The position numbers and the translations under genes were made by a program. Of a stretch of DNA of 60,000 bases, positions 45,965 to 58,479 are shown piece by piece. The first letter of the stretch is position 1, and every line of letters begins with the position of its first letter. This DNA is from Cryptomeria japonica. Its lineage: Eukaryota > Streptophyta > Pinopsida > Cupressales > Cupressaceae. The DNA is taken from contig NC_081406.1 of the NCBI RefSeq assembly GCF_030272615.1, forward strand, positions 231,996,396-232,056,395, written 5' to 3'. A model generated the notes under the pieces. That model saw only the letters and a list, made by a program, of their open reading frames with translations, was not told the origin of the DNA and made no database searches.

Positions 45965-46935
45965 TCAGGCCGGATGGCTTCTAGTCAAAGGTGTGGTTCC
46001 CTGAATGCGTAATACCCTGTAGGAATCCACTCCTCGTAAAACCATAGACTTGTGATTAAGGAGTGAGTTTTCAATTTTGTCGCAACAATCCCTTCCTCCC
46101 GTATACGCATGTGTTGATTGTTCACATGAGATCACATCTCTTTGCGGCATCGTATCAAAAAATTCACGAGCCTTGTCCATGTTTCCACATTTTGCATACA
46201 TGTCAAGCAGGGCATCTGCAAGTACAATACCTAACAAAATTCCTCTACCCATTATGCTTTGATGGATGTCCATACCCTGTTCCAAAGCTCCCATTTTTGC
46301 ACAGGCAGGGAGGATGCTGGCAAAGGTTGTGGAATTTGGCTTTATGCTTGCCAATTTCATTTGCTTGAAAGTGTCTAAAGCCTTTTCAACAAATCCATTT
46401 TGTGCATATCCAACAATCATTGCAGTCCATGAGACAATATTTCTTTCATGCATTCTATCAAACAGTTCACGTGCCTTGTCCATGCTTGCACATTTTGCAT
46501 ACATGTCTACTAGGGCAATTGCAACTACAACATTTGACAAAATTCCTCTATCCTTTATGCTTTGATGAATGTCCATACCCTATTCCAAATCTCCCATTTT
46601 GGCACAGGCAGGGAGGATAGTAGCAATGGTCATGGAATTTGGCTTTACACCTGCCTATTGCATTTGCTTGAAAGTTTTTAAAGCCTTCTCAACAAATCCA
46701 TTTTGTGCATATCCAACAATCATTGCAGTCCAGGAAACCACATTTCTTTGAGGCAATCCGTCAAATAGTTCTCGTGCCTTGTCTATACTTCCACATTTTG
46801 CATATATGTCTAACAGAGCAGTTGCAACTACATCTGACAAAATTCCTCTATCTTTTATGCTTTAATGGATGTCCATACCCTATTCCAAAGCTCCCATTTT
46901 GGCACAGGTTGGGAGTACGCTAGCAAACGTAACTA
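45965..46935 (-). pseudogene. PPR protein pseudogene, P-L-S type, about three repeats
   Basis: Minus strand from 46935: SVLPTCAKMGALE, then a stop and GMDIH, another stop, SDVVATALLDIYAKCGSIDK, ARELFDGLPQRNVVSWTAMI, GYAQNGFVEKALKTFKQMQ, stop, AGVKPNSM. Open from 46576: MDIHQSIKDRGILSNVVVAI, VDMYAKCASMDKARELFD, VSWTAMIVGYAQNGFVEKAL, DTFKQMK, then another unit ending CGNMDKAREFFDTMPQRDVI. After that (about 46100) the frame continues into unrelated residues to a stop at 45965, so the C-terminal half is missing. Four stops in the upstream units. PPR proteins edit or process organellar transcripts; this copy has no start and cannot work. It is close in sequence to the PPR scraps at 7.5-8.3 kb. Confidence 0.85.
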
Positions 46936-47769
46936 AAGAAATGCAATGATCAGCTCCAAAGATATCAAACCACTATTAACAAAACCGAGAGTCTAAAATA
47001 TGATAGGGAATAGTCTGAGTTGTCTTGAAATAAAATATTTTATTTTCAATTTCAACTAAAACATAATTACTCAACCATTTATTAATGTTATTAATAAATG
47101 TTTAATTTATGAAAGAGATAAATGGTTGGCCACAAGTACATGAGTTACTAAATGCACACAAATAAGTGAATTTGATATTAAAAACTATCTACAATGAATT
47201 CAATTCTTGTCCATTAGTCATTTATGTTTGCAATAAGCATCTTTCTTTGTTTTTCTTAATCTTTATTCATAGTTATGTGCATATTTCACATTCTATAATT
47301 AGGATATCAATTGCTATGGCAGAACACTAGCATGATGTTTGTGTTGTGGTATAGATGCGTGGAAACATAATTATGGGATTGTTATATTATAGAGATCATA
47401 AATCTAGATATCGCATATTAGTTATATTATAGAGATCATAAATCTAGAGATCATAAACACAATAGAGATACTGATGGAGACTTAATTGGATGTAGCATGT
47501 CGCACCAAATTTGTTAGAGTATGCTAAGCTAGTACATAATGTTTCCTAAAGCCACATTAGTATTTTAGCTAGATCATTATCTACCAAAACTAACTATAGT
47601 AATCCTTTTGAGGATTCATTTCATGGTGCTAGATCTTCATTTAGTTCCACTTCTTGTTGGAGAAAAGAACAGTTATTTCTTGAGGTAGATGAATATCCCA
47701 TCAACAAAGGACAAGACCCTTTCTAGAATATAACAAATTCTACTCTAACAAAAGATCATGGGGGTTTCA
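46936..47769. other. Spacer with a 40-bp direct repeat
   Basis: No gene. The 28-base stretch starting GTTATATTATAGAGATCATA occurs at 47381 and again at 47421, separated by 12 bases. Confidence 0.65.
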
Positions 47770-48010
47770 CTAGAGATATTGAATAAGAGATAGACTTCTA
47801 CTACTGCATTAAAAGCATTGGCATGTTCTTCATTTATTGATGTAAACTCTCTGTGACGCCACCACAAGCAACAAAGGTGTAAAAAGTTGTTTGCAATGCA
47901 TGTATTTTTAGGATTGTCCTTTGAGAAAACAAAATTAAAGTATGGAAGCAGGATCTCCCAGCTCTTGAGGGAATCTTGATGAAAAATAACTATAAAATAT
48001 TTGGGCGAGC
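47770..48010 (-). pseudogene. Inverted CWC22 fragment (end of MA3 region)
   Basis: Minus-strand reading gives KDNPKNTCIANNF, then in a shifted frame GGVTESLH and, past a stop, MKNMPMLLMQ followed by two stops. The retrocopy on the + strand has KDNPKNSWFAINFFTS and GGITESLREYLKNMPRLIMQ at 49618-49740. The nucleotide match (GAGAGTTTAC, GAAGAACATGCCAATGCTT) confirms a shared origin. Upstream similarity extends to about 48000 with deletions. It is a second, more degraded piece of the same gene in head-to-head orientation with the larger copy. Confidence 0.7.
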
Positions 48011-48059
48011 TTATATGCAAAAACTCATGCTTCCTGATGGGTTTATGTATAGAAATAAG

Positions 48060-50053
48060 TATGAATTAAGTGGTAAAGGAGCTTCTGGAAACAAGAGAGA
48101 CAGAGAGGTAGTGGAAGTGAAAACTTCTGGTGTTGTAAGAGGAGCTGAGAAGGGTGTTGGAAGAAGTGGGGGTGTTTACATTCCCCCATTTAAGCTGGTT
48201 CAATGATGAAAGATGTGGAAGACAAGAGCAGTGTGGAATACCAGCACATGACATGGGATGCCCTTCGGAAGAGTATCAATGGGTTAGTAAACAAGGTAAA
48301 TGCATCTAACATCAAGAACATCATTCCAGAGTTGTTTGCAGAGAATCTCATCCGTGGGAGGGGTCTATTTTGTAGGTCTTGTATGAAATCCCAAATGGCA
48401 TCCCCTAGATTTACAGATGTTTTTGTTGCGTTGGTTGCTGTGGTAAATACAAAATTTCCTGAAGTTGGCAATCTCCTTTTGCGAAGAATTATTTTGCAGC
48501 TTAAGAGGGCATACAAATCTAATGACAATCACATGTTGATAGCAGCAGCCAAATTCATAGCTCATTTAGTGAATCAACAAGTTGCACATGAGATCATTGC
48601 CTTGGAACTTCTCACCCTTTTACTAGAGAACCCCACAGATGACAGTGTAGAGGTTGTTGTTGGGTTCGTGAAAGAATGTGGTTCTTTTTTGCAAGACCTT
48701 TCACCCAAAGGTCTCTATGGGATTTTTGAAAGATTTAGAGGTATTCTCCATGAGGGGGAAATTGACAAACAAGTACAGTTTTTAATTGAAAGCCTTTTTT
48801 CAATTCGCAAAGCTAAGTTCGAGGGTCATCCAGTTGTGGGTCTAGAATTGGACCTTGTAGAGAAAGAAGATTAGTTAACACATGAAGTTTTCCTAGAAGA
48901 TGAACTTGATCACGAAGCTAGTTTGGATGTTTTCAAGCCAGATCCCGATTTCTTAGAGGATGAGGCAACCTATGAAAAACTGAAGAAAGATATCCTTGGA
49001 GATGCTTCTTCAAATGAAGTAGAAGGGGAGAATGATTTAGGTGATGATTCAGATGATGATGATGATGTTGAAGAGGAAGGTGAGGAAGCACTGAGAATAC
49101 AGGATGAGACAGAGACATACTTGGTCAATTTAAGATGTACAATTTATTTGGCAATCATGTCAAGTGTTGATTTTGAGGAAGCTAGTCATAAGCTACTAAA
49201 GATCAAGCTTGAACCTGGTCAAGAGATGAAATTATGCATCATGTTGTTAGAATGTTGCAATCAATAGAGAACATACCTTCATTATTATGGTCTTCTTGGG
49301 CAAAGATTTTGTATGATCAATAAAATATATCAGGATTTTTTTTATAAGTGTTTTGTACAACAATATTCTATGATACACAGAGTGGAAACAAATAAACTAC
49401 ATAATGTTGCAAATTTTTTTGCCCACTTACTTGGCACAGATGCTCTTCCATGGCATTGTCTTGCTTATATACGTCTAGCAGAGGAAGATACTACTTCCTC
49501 TTCCCATATTTTTATAAAGATTATCTTCCGGGAGGTGGTAGAGCAGCTTGGTATATTGTTGCTTAATGAAAGGTTGAACGATCCAGCAATGCAGGAGTCT
49601 TTTGATTCAATTTTTCTAAAGGACAATCCCAAAAATTCATGGTTTGCTATCAATTTCTTTACTTCTATTATTCTTGGTGGTATCACTGAGAGTTTACGTG
49701 AGTATTTGAAGAATATGCCAAGGCTTATAATGCAGCAACAAAATTCTACTCCTAAGTCAGATGATTCTACCTCTAATGATGATTCTTCTAGTTCATCAGG
49801 TTCATCAGATTATGATACATTAGACTTAGATTCTAAGACTGAAACTGACAGTGAGAACAGTAAGGAGTCACCAAGAAAGAAAAATAATTCAAAGCATGAC
49901 AATGAGTATGAAAAAACAAGAAGAAAGAAAAGGGCGAGGGAATATGACTTGGAGGATGAAAGTGATAGTGAAAAAATCAGAAGGAAAAAGAAAAGGAATT
50001 GCACTTTAGAAGGCCTAAGAGAAAGAACATCCATTGAAGGCCTAATAAAATGA
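48060..50053 (+). pseudogene. CWC22: Retrocopy of pre-mRNA-splicing factor CWC22
   Basis: Similarity begins with a charged leader (GNKRDREVVEVKTSGVV) and GGVYIPPFKL. A one-base deletion near 48203 shifts the frame, and MMKDVEDKSSVEYQHMTWDA opens the MIF4G domain (SINGLVNKVNASNIKNIIPE, LFAENLIRGRGLFCRSCMKS), which runs to about 48870. An acidic linker follows, then the MA3 domain (TIYLAIMSSVDFEEASHKLL, YYGLLGQRFCMINKIYQDFF, FAHLLGTDALPWHCLAYIRL) to about 49730, and a Ser/Asp/Arg/Lys-rich tail. Stops at 48872 (Gln expected) and 49265 (Glu expected). No introns interrupt two complete domains, so this is a processed pseudogene. CWC22 escorts eIF4A3 to the spliceosome for exon-junction complex loading. 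No poly(A) tail or target duplication is clear. Confidence 0.9.
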
Positions 50054-52853
50054 TGCGAAGAGGCTAGGGTAGTCATATAGAAGGCCTAAGAGAAAGAACA
50101 TTCATTGACATTTCTTGAGAATTTCAAAGGAGAAAATAATAGTGATGGAGGACTGATATGTGACAATCATTGAAACTAATATCAATAAGGGTCAAAGCAC
50201 ATAGCAATGATGCCTAAGGACAGTAAATAGTAAATAGCTCTGTCCACAATAGCCAAAAGAAAGAATACAAGGAAAACCATGATTCCAGCCTTCCAAAATA
50301 GAGAACAACATTCTTTTCACAGTTATAGCAGTAGTTAACTTGGCAATCATTATCAATAAATGCAGTCTATGTACAATCTCAATGCATGGAAAATAAAGTA
50401 TCATACAATTGCAACATCAAGATCTAAGATAGTGGACAACATGAAGGGTAAAACAAGGCACGTATATTCACTCATATGATTTTTATAGTGTTATTATAAT
50501 AAGGTGTTCATAGTATTATCAAAAGAGAAATTATAGGTCCAAAATTAGAGACCAATCTTAAGACACCCCTGTCTAATAAGGGAGTAAATCAATAGCTGAA
50601 ATGAATCAATAAGAGGCCACAAAATAAGAAGGTATAAATAAAAGGGCTTATTTATAAGGAGAAAAGAAACATTAGAGAAGAGTTTTGCATCAACCAAGGG
50701 TAGAGATGAAGGAAAATAAACTTTTCTATACAATCCAAGGTCACCATTTCAGTGATATAAAGATAGAATAGTTCTTATGGATAGTTGACAACAATCACGA
50801 AGAATGAGAAGAAAGGATGTGATGTCATGGAAATGGGGACAAGGCAACAACAAAGTTCAATGTTAATAAGTTAGTTTCAACCATAAAAACAAAACAAAGA
50901 ACTAAAAACCATTCCAAACATATCAAGAGAGATTTTAAAAAGCATGAAAGAAGTTTAACAAAATAAAAGAAAGGAGAAGAGCCTCCCTAAGATGCTTCCA
51001 TGATGCCTTTTGATGCTTCTCCCTTGTTTCTCTCCTCTCCAAGTCCCAAATGAGTGTAGCTCTCAGCTTTTAGCACTAGCCATGGATGCCATATGGAGAT
51101 TCAAGATGGTTGAATATGATAAGCAAATACTATGCAAGAGTAGATAGTGATGCTATGAAAAAGCTCTATGCTAATGCCAGTATAACAACAATACTCTAAA
51201 ATGCTTCCTTCTTGCTTGAGGAGAAGGGTTCTATTTATAGAAGAAATGGGGAAATGAAGGGTTAAGATTGAATGGTTTAATCAAGGGCCAAGTTTGAAAG
51301 TTGGGGATCCATGTGCACAATTGGCACCAATAAAATGGTGACAAGTGTCAACATGGGATTGGGTTGAGAGAAGAGGTTGGAGGCATTAAAGGCCTGAGAA
51401 GACCTCATGGTTATCTAGAAGGTAAGGGTCAAGTCTAAATTAAGATTACCCATTGGATTAAGAGTTAATCCAAGGATAAACCTTTGTGCAAATGATTAAG
51501 AGATAATCATGGTCAAAGCATTAAAGGCTTGATGAGACCTTTGGGTTGGGTAGAGGTTGAGTCAAAACAAATGTTTTAACCATGTGGGAGGGTTTGAGGT
51601 AACCATTAATGGTTATTGGAGACTTTGGGGATTAAGTGGTTGAAAGTTGGAAGCCTTCAATGGTTATCAAAGACTTTGAGGGTTAATTTGTTGAACACAC
51701 AAAAGCATTAATTGCTTTTCAAAGACTTTGGAGTCTTTGAGAAGTGACTCCAATTTGCTTAGGAATGTGACAATATTTAGGGGATGGATTAGGCTAATTA
51801 GGAAGGGTTTAGAAGAATCTAGAAGGGGTTTAGGCATACAAGTGGATTTTGTAGGAAAATGCAAGTGGGAGAAATTTTGGTATTTTCAATTAAAATAAAA
51901 TCATTTATTTCAATTAAATGGTGTAATTTGCATTTGGATAAATATTCAAATAAATATTAATTTATTTAAATGAGAAAAATGAAGATAAAGCATTAAAATG
52001 CTTGAAGACTTTGAGGGAAACCATTAAAGGCTTGAAGACTTTAAGGAAAACCATTAAAGTCTTTAAGAAGACTATAGAAGGAAGCCATCAAGTTTGAAGA
52101 CTTTAAAGCCATCAAGTTTGAATACTTTAAGGGAAACCATTAAAGGTTTCAAGTGGGTGAGGATAAATAGGATTTTAAATAAATAATTTATTTAAAATAG
52201 TTGTGCAACTTGCTTTTGTAGGAAAATACAAGTGGGTGGAGGATAAAGGTGATTTAAATAAATTATTTATTTAAAATAATTGTGCAACTTGTATTTGTAG
52301 GAAAATGCAAGTGGGTGGAGGATAAAGGTGATTTTAAATAAATGATTTATTTATTTAAATGTGAGAGGTGGGATTTTGGGGGTTTTAAATAAATATTAAT
52401 TTATTTAAATGTGAGAGAAGATTTAATTAAATAAATATGATTTATTTATTTAATTAATGGTCTGAATTTGGTTAAGTGAATTAAATCAAATAAATTGAAT
52501 AATTTATTTAATTAATAGGAGAATAGGGTTAAGATGAATTAATTAAATATTAATTTAATTAATTATTAATTGATGGTTAAATAATCAAATAAATACTAAG
52601 TATTCATTTAATTAAGTGGACAGATTTATGTGACTACAGGATGTAAAAAAGATTGTCCTAAATCACGTTGAAGAGAACACAAAGATGTAGTCTATGTAGT
52701 AGCACAAAGGGACAAAGCCAAATAGAACCTTCATTTTCTAAGCCTAATCAGTCTATGTAGGGCATTGAATAATAAATGTCAAGAATGTTGTTATTTTAAC
52801 ACATAAAGACACTAAGACATGCAGTCCTTAGGTCTGCAAAGATCTCATCATTA
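50054..52853. other. Long LTR-like non-coding stretch
   Basis: No gene. A minus-oriented LTR is suggested by the inverse TATA-like 'TCTATTTATAGAAG' near 51230 and the many 'CATTAAAGGCTTGAAGAC' repeats (51390-52150). Palindromic AT motifs (TTTAAATAAAT, TTAATTAATTA) run from 51900 to 52615, and 'GACAGATTTATGTGACTACAGG' lies at its right side (52620). Precise ends are not visible. Confidence 0.45.
52151..52360. repeat. 79-bp tandem repeat with palindromic core
   Basis: Units start AAGTGGGTG at 52151, 52230 and 52309 (two full copies and one partial). Each contains an AT palindrome of the form TTAAATAAA..TTTATTTAA and GTGCAACTTG..TTTGTAGGAAAA. A related single copy of the GTAGGAAAATGCAAGTGGG part lies near 51850. 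Confidence 0.75.
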
Positions 52854-52867
52854 ATATACAAATTGTT

Positions 52868-53063
52868 TTTTATTAAAACAAAAAGCAGCGTTAAAGAGGG
52901 CGCTAACCCTTTACAAAGCCAAAGGCTAACAAAAAGACCAAGAAGGGGAGAAAATCCCAAAAGAAACAAAGTCAAACAGCCAAACTAACCTGTCAGACCA
53001 TCAACAACCCATCCCAAATGAAGAGGGGGGAGAAAAACCCGAAACTTGACCAGGGGGGCAAGG
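52868..53063 (-). mobile_element. 5'-truncated LINE-like retroposon with 14-bp target duplication
   Basis: ATATACAAATTGTT occurs at 52854-52867 and 53064-53077, on either side of a 196-base segment. On the minus strand the insert starts CCTTGCCCCCC and ends GCTTTTTGTTTTAATAAAA, an AATAAA-containing 3' end typical of plant L1-type elements. The segment is GC-richer than its surroundings. No coding remains; only the 3' untranslated part is kept, as is usual for LINE insertions. A SINE or processed transcript is possible. Confidence 0.75.
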
Positions 53064-53077
53064 ATATACAAATTGTT

Positions 53078-55231
53078 GATGCCACATTCAACAATAATAA
53101 AGTTCCAAACACATAGATGTCATCCAAACGTAGAGATCATGACATATAGAAGTCATCATAACAAGACATCATGAGTAGCTACAACCATAGGACTCATAAT
53201 GCAATGAACATTTTCAGTCCCAAAGCTTCTTTACAATCATAATATCATAAAGACAATTAAATGTATAAGAAAGGGTAGTATATCAGTGAAAGTCACAATG
53301 AAAAGGGACATAAGGGTAGCCAATAACATGAAGTGGAGGCTTCCAAACAATGATCAATACAACCTACCCTAGAACTACAATCATAGCACATGAACAATGC
53401 CACATTTTCAACAAGTGCAGAGATGAAAAAATATTTGTGTGCCTTAAGAGTAGTGACATATTCATGTGCCTTAAGAGTAGTGACCCATCACAAGTTATGC
53501 ATAGAGGATCAATGCTAAGTATAGCCATGGAATGGTCATTGAAGACCTTATTCATGACAATGTCAACAAGCTTCTTGAGAGACTGAAGAAGAATTGAAGG
53601 ATATCTCAAGAAACAATCTTTTGACTATTAAAAGGGATAAAATTATGGTAGCATTCATTGTCAAAGATGCCAAAGAAAGTATCATAGTGCATCAAACTAT
53701 AATGACAGTGAGACAAAGAATCACAAACAAAGACTAAAATTTTTAGTCAGAGTGATAACAGATAGAGCAAGCAACCCATAGTTGTTTCAATAGTTTGAAG
53801 AGAATTCCTTGAGAGAGAACAATGCAAGCTCAAGTTGAAGAAGGATACAAGCATCAAGGCACTTAACATAAGCTAGGTAAATAGTGATTCTAAGCCTTTG
53901 ATATTAAGAGAAACCAAAAGGAATGTTGTGACAAAGATGTGCGATTAGAATAGGGTCTTCATAAGATTTAATAGTCATGACCAACATTGTAAAAATTTAT
54001 CAAAGTAGCCTTAGTATACTTCAAGGACAGTCAAAGAAGCCTATGATAATATTGCAGGGACAGTGACAACATGTGCATCTAGTAGACAATAGCCTTTTAA
54101 AGGTCATAGAAGTCATGTCATGGTTCCATGAAAGACAGAGATAGCTCTGTGATAAAGAGTCTCAGTCATACCCAAGTTCAAAATAAAGTTTGCAGCCTCA
54201 ATAAAAAACATACATCACTATGAACTTTTCCATAAGATATCTCTATGAATGGTCAAAAGACAATGCTCACAATATCATGACACAATCACAAATTCTACAA
54301 TCATGAGAACAAATGTAAAGATCAAAATATTGTTGCCCATATTAGTTAAATAATAGTCTATTTGACTGTCATGGGTTGAATAGAAATATAGGTCTAAAAG
54401 GGCTTCAAGGAGAAATCATCCATAGTAATTATGCAAGATGATCATGAAGGTAATTTTCAAAATATGAGGAAGAGCAGTCCTTTCATCTTAAGATCAGTCC
54501 CTTGTTCTTTAAGATTAAGCCTTCAATGCAATCACCAAAAGAGCTTAAAAGGACATTGTCACATAGAAGAACAGTGTGTTGGATATTGCTACTGCTAGGA
54601 TATGTTGTTGTCATTGATATCAGCATATTCCTATGTTTTGGTGTTGCACAAAGTTGTTTGGTGTTTTGGTGATTGCATTGAGTTGATATGGTTGGTTTAT
54701 CTATTTAGGATGTTGGAATACTTCATTTCTTATTGTTTCAGTGATCCAAAAGTTTACATGATTATATCATTTAATCTGGTTTGAAGTTCAGGCTTTTTGT
54801 TCAGTGGTTTGCAGAGTTTGGTATTTGATTCAATGAGCTCTGGTATGATCATATCTTTGGTTTCGTATTTGGGAGAATGTTTTGGATGTTCATGTGTATC
54901 TTCATTTTAGATGGTTCATGATTTGGTGCTTCGCAAGCTATCTCTCTAGTCAAGATTGTTGTTGTTGAGTGTTCTTGAGTTCTATTGTGTTGATCGATGA
55001 AGATTTAAATAAGTGGTGTTGGTGCAGCTATTGTGGATGGTTCTAACGTGCTTGTTAGATATGTTTTGAGATGAAAAAGAAGAGTTAGATGGTTTTGGTC
55101 CAATGATGATAATTTCTATTTTCAAGTAATTTGATTCGGTATATTATAGTAAAACATGATTTCATAACTAGCATTTCAACTTCTATATAACTAGTTCTAT
55201 AGCCCAATTTTCTTGCCTGTGAAGAAAGACC
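53078..55231. other. Spacer without genes, possibly including the CACTA 5' flank
   Basis: No gene recognised. A 27-base tandem duplication (TGTGCCTTAAGAGTAGTGAC twice) lies at about 53438-53485. From about 54570 the sequence becomes GTTTTGG/TTGTG-rich and may be the left part of the CACTA element; the terminal CACTA repeat was not located. Confidence 0.5.
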
Positions 55232-58200
55232 ATGTCAGACAATATCAACGAACAACAAAACAAGGAGATGATTGCTAGATTGTGGTCTAACTTGAAAACA
55301 AAAGGTGATGGAAAATGTTATTGTCCGTGCAAAATTTGTAAGGGGTTAAATACTAGAAGACTTCTAATCAAAACAACGAAGAAACATTGTAGGCTACATG
55401 ATCACATTGAAGGTGGACATGATTATCATCCATTGGTAAGTTTTTCATTATATCATTTTAACAATTTATATACATAATAAATCACGTGATGATGAGATCA
55501 TGATCACGGTTTATTTATGTTTATCAATTTTATATAGGTCGAGCACCCCAGACCACATGGTATGGATCAACACAGCCCTGAGAATATGGTTTTCGAAGTG
55601 GATGAACATGGAGGTGTGAATATCAAAGCTGAAGATAATGATCCCATGGAAGATGATGATCATGAGCCAGAAAACACAATTGAAGATGATGGTACAAATA
55701 CATTGATCCATGACTCATTTAGTATTCGCGCATCTGATCATGATGATGAAGATGACCTTGATGTTGTTCATGATGTCCCTCTACTTGAGAAGGCATCTGA
55801 GGCCCTTTACGAAGGCTCGTAGGCAAGTCTTCTCTCCATTGTATTGTTGTTGGTGAACTTGAAGGTTATGAATGGTTTATCCAACATAACAATGTCAGGT
55901 ATGTTAAGGTATGTCATATATGTCATAATAAATTGTGAATAATGTTGTACCATTAATATTCATTATATTAACAAATTATATTTTTTTGTTGTAGATTGAT
56001 AGGTGAGTTTTTGTTACCACCATCAAATATTCTACCTCACTCATACCGAGAATTATCTGTCGTCACGAAAGATATTGGAATGGAGTATCAAGCAATAGAT
56101 GTTTGTCCCAATGATCATATTATATATCACAAACAACATGAATTTTGAACTGAATGCCCTGAATGTCATATCAGTAGATATCGAATAGATCAAATAACAA
56201 AAAGGGTTCCTCGCAAGGTTCTTCGCTATATTCCCATTATTCCACGTATGCAACGATTATTCAAGTGCACTAGCTTGGCACAATTTATGGATTACCATAC
56301 ATGCGATAGAAGTCGAGATGACATTATTCGAATTCCTGCAGATGGTTCAGCATTTATGGACATAGAGGAAAAGTGGCCAAACTTTAAAGACGAACCTCGT
56401 AATCTCAGGCTTTCATTGGCAGCAGACGGTGTCAATCCATTTGGAGAGATGAGATCTGTTTACTCAGTGTGGCCTATTTTTGTTTCAACAATAACATTCC
56501 TCTATGGATGTCAATAAAGAGGGAGCACATAATGTTGGCAATGATTGTTCCAAGTATTTTATCATTTAAATATAGTCATCTAAATTTAATTATAAATATT
56601 GCAGTAAAATGGTCATAATAATTATGTAATGTTTTTGTTCATTCGATTAGGTAAGTACCAAGTTAAAGATATGAATGTATATATCGAGCCTCTTATCAAC
56701 AAGTTGTTGGAGTTATGGAATGGTGTCACTATGTATGACGTCTCTAGAGCAATAGGACAAAAACAATTTCAATTACATGCAATGCTTCTATGGACAATAC
56801 ACGATGCCCCAAGGCTAACACATTTTTGTGGTATGTTATAGTGTTTAAGTTGTGCATGAACATTATAATTCAAAAAATTATCATATTTAATCGAATTATA
56901 CATTATCTTGTAGGTCTTCAAACAAAGGGAAAATTTGCATGTCCTGTTTGTAGTCCAAAGATGAAATCTCGTCATTCAAAAAGTTTAGGAAAGCAGGTGT
57001 TTGATGAGTATAGGCACTTTCTCCACAAAAATCATAAGTATCGAAATACTGAAAAACATATTTTCAATGGGAAAGAAGAGAATACATCAAAGCCACGAAG
57101 AATGACACCTCACTTGTGGAAGTTGGAATATAATAGAATTAATCGTCAAGGTAATGTCATTCCATCTATTGGTTTGTCATAAAACATCTTTTCTATTTTG
57201 TTTTGTTTACTGATGATGTGATTGATGATCATGAAGGTCGTGAAGGCATAAATGACCACCTTCTTAAGGGATGAAAAAGTTATCCCCGACAATTTAGTAG
57301 GTTGCCCTACTACGAGCAGTTACAAATTATTCATTTGTTTGATAGTATACATATTGGAAAGAATATAACAGAGACAATATGGAAAATATTGGATGGAAGG
57401 GGTGACAAAGAAAAAATTGTCAAAATATGTAGTGACATTTAGGATTCCAATCATGCAATGATAAATGTCATTCAATCAAATAGCCATGGAGACCAGATTA
57501 ATATAAGTGAGTGTCCTTGGTTATTAACGAACTAGCAAAGCAATCCTATAAAAGAAGTCATACAAAAAATTTGATTTCCCATAGGATTTGTTGCGAACAT
57601 AAACAATCTCATATCAAAGAAAAGTGAATTTGGGCCAGGGATGAAAACGCATGATTGGCATACCTTCATTACGGTAATTCATGTTCTTGTGTTTTTAGTA
57701 TGTATTTAAGTACTGCGCGTACGTGTACTTTTCAATTTATTATGTTACAAAAAAATGAAAAGATAATTTTATAATTGTTGCAGTACGTTCTACCTCTATC
57801 TCTCCTAGACGACTTCGACAATAATGTCAAACAAGTCATATATGATCTTGGAAAATACATGAGGTAAGTAGTGATATTTGTTCAATTTGTTGTATAGATA
57901 CTATATTTGCGATTTGTTTTACTTGTTATGTAATATATTTTTTTGCGTCTTGAATACCTTGTAGGTGGTTGTCATGTAAAGAAATCCATAAAGACAATAT
58001 AAAATATTGGAAGAGAAAAATTCCTCATTTAATGTGTGAAATGCAAAAGTGTCTACCTCCATCTTTTTTCAATGGACAAGAACACTACCTCATACACCAA
58101 GTTGAGGAGATTGAATTTGGTGAACCTGTACACACTAGGTCAATGTGGATGGTTGAGAGGCACTTGAAATTTTTGAAGGCTTTGGTTTGACAAAGAGCAC

Positions 58201-58440
58201 ATCCTGAAGGTTCTATGGTCGAGGGATATATGGTATACCAGACTATGGTGTACATTTCTGAATATCTTCCTAAGTTTGCGGCAAAGATCTGTCTTCATCG
58301 AATGAGGAAAATGCAGGAATAGAAAATAAAAGTGACACATGTAGTAGGTCTACAATAGGGAGATCAACAAGAGGTCAAACCTCCAATTAATGAATCCAAT
58401 ATACCATTTTATTATGAAGATTTTTTGCTAAGTCTATTGG
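55232..58440 (+). pseudogene. CACTA TNP2-type transposase, multi-exon, disabled
   Basis: Exon 1 (55232-55435) is the transposase-associated zinc region (MSDNINEQQNKEMIARLWS; CYCPCKICKG) with donor GTAAGT. Exon 2 (55538-55908) starts VEHPRPHGMDQ, then is Asp/Glu-rich, with a TAG at 55820 inside YEGS..ASLLSIVLLLVNLK. Exon 3 (from 55995) has IGEFLLPPSNILPHSYREL, a TGA near 56147, CPECHISRYRIDQ and LRYIPIIPRMQRLFKCTSLA, then LRLSLAADGVNPFGEMRSVY. A one-base deletion near 56485 precedes NNNIPLWMSIKREHIMLAMI. Later exons are about 56652-56829 (MNVYIEPLINKLLELWNGV), 56913-57670 (GLQTKGKFACPVCSPKM), 57782-57863 and 57966-58440 (DUF4218-like: HYLIHQVEEIEFGEPVHTRS, MVERHLKFLKALV, AHPEGSMVEGYMV). About ten stops. 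TNP2 cuts and pastes the element in the nucleus. Confidence 0.85.
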
Positions 58441-58479
58441 TTTAATTTCGCTAACATTTTTTATATTTTTTCTTTGTCA

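Noticed and set aside
46063-46923. Several plus-strand frames of 60-100 codons
   Set aside because: They are antisense shadows of the PPR pseudogene on the minus strand.
47976-48059. N-terminal extension of the CWC22 copy on the + strand
   Set aside because: The first part overlaps the inverted CWC22 fragment, so the open frame there is probably fortuitous.
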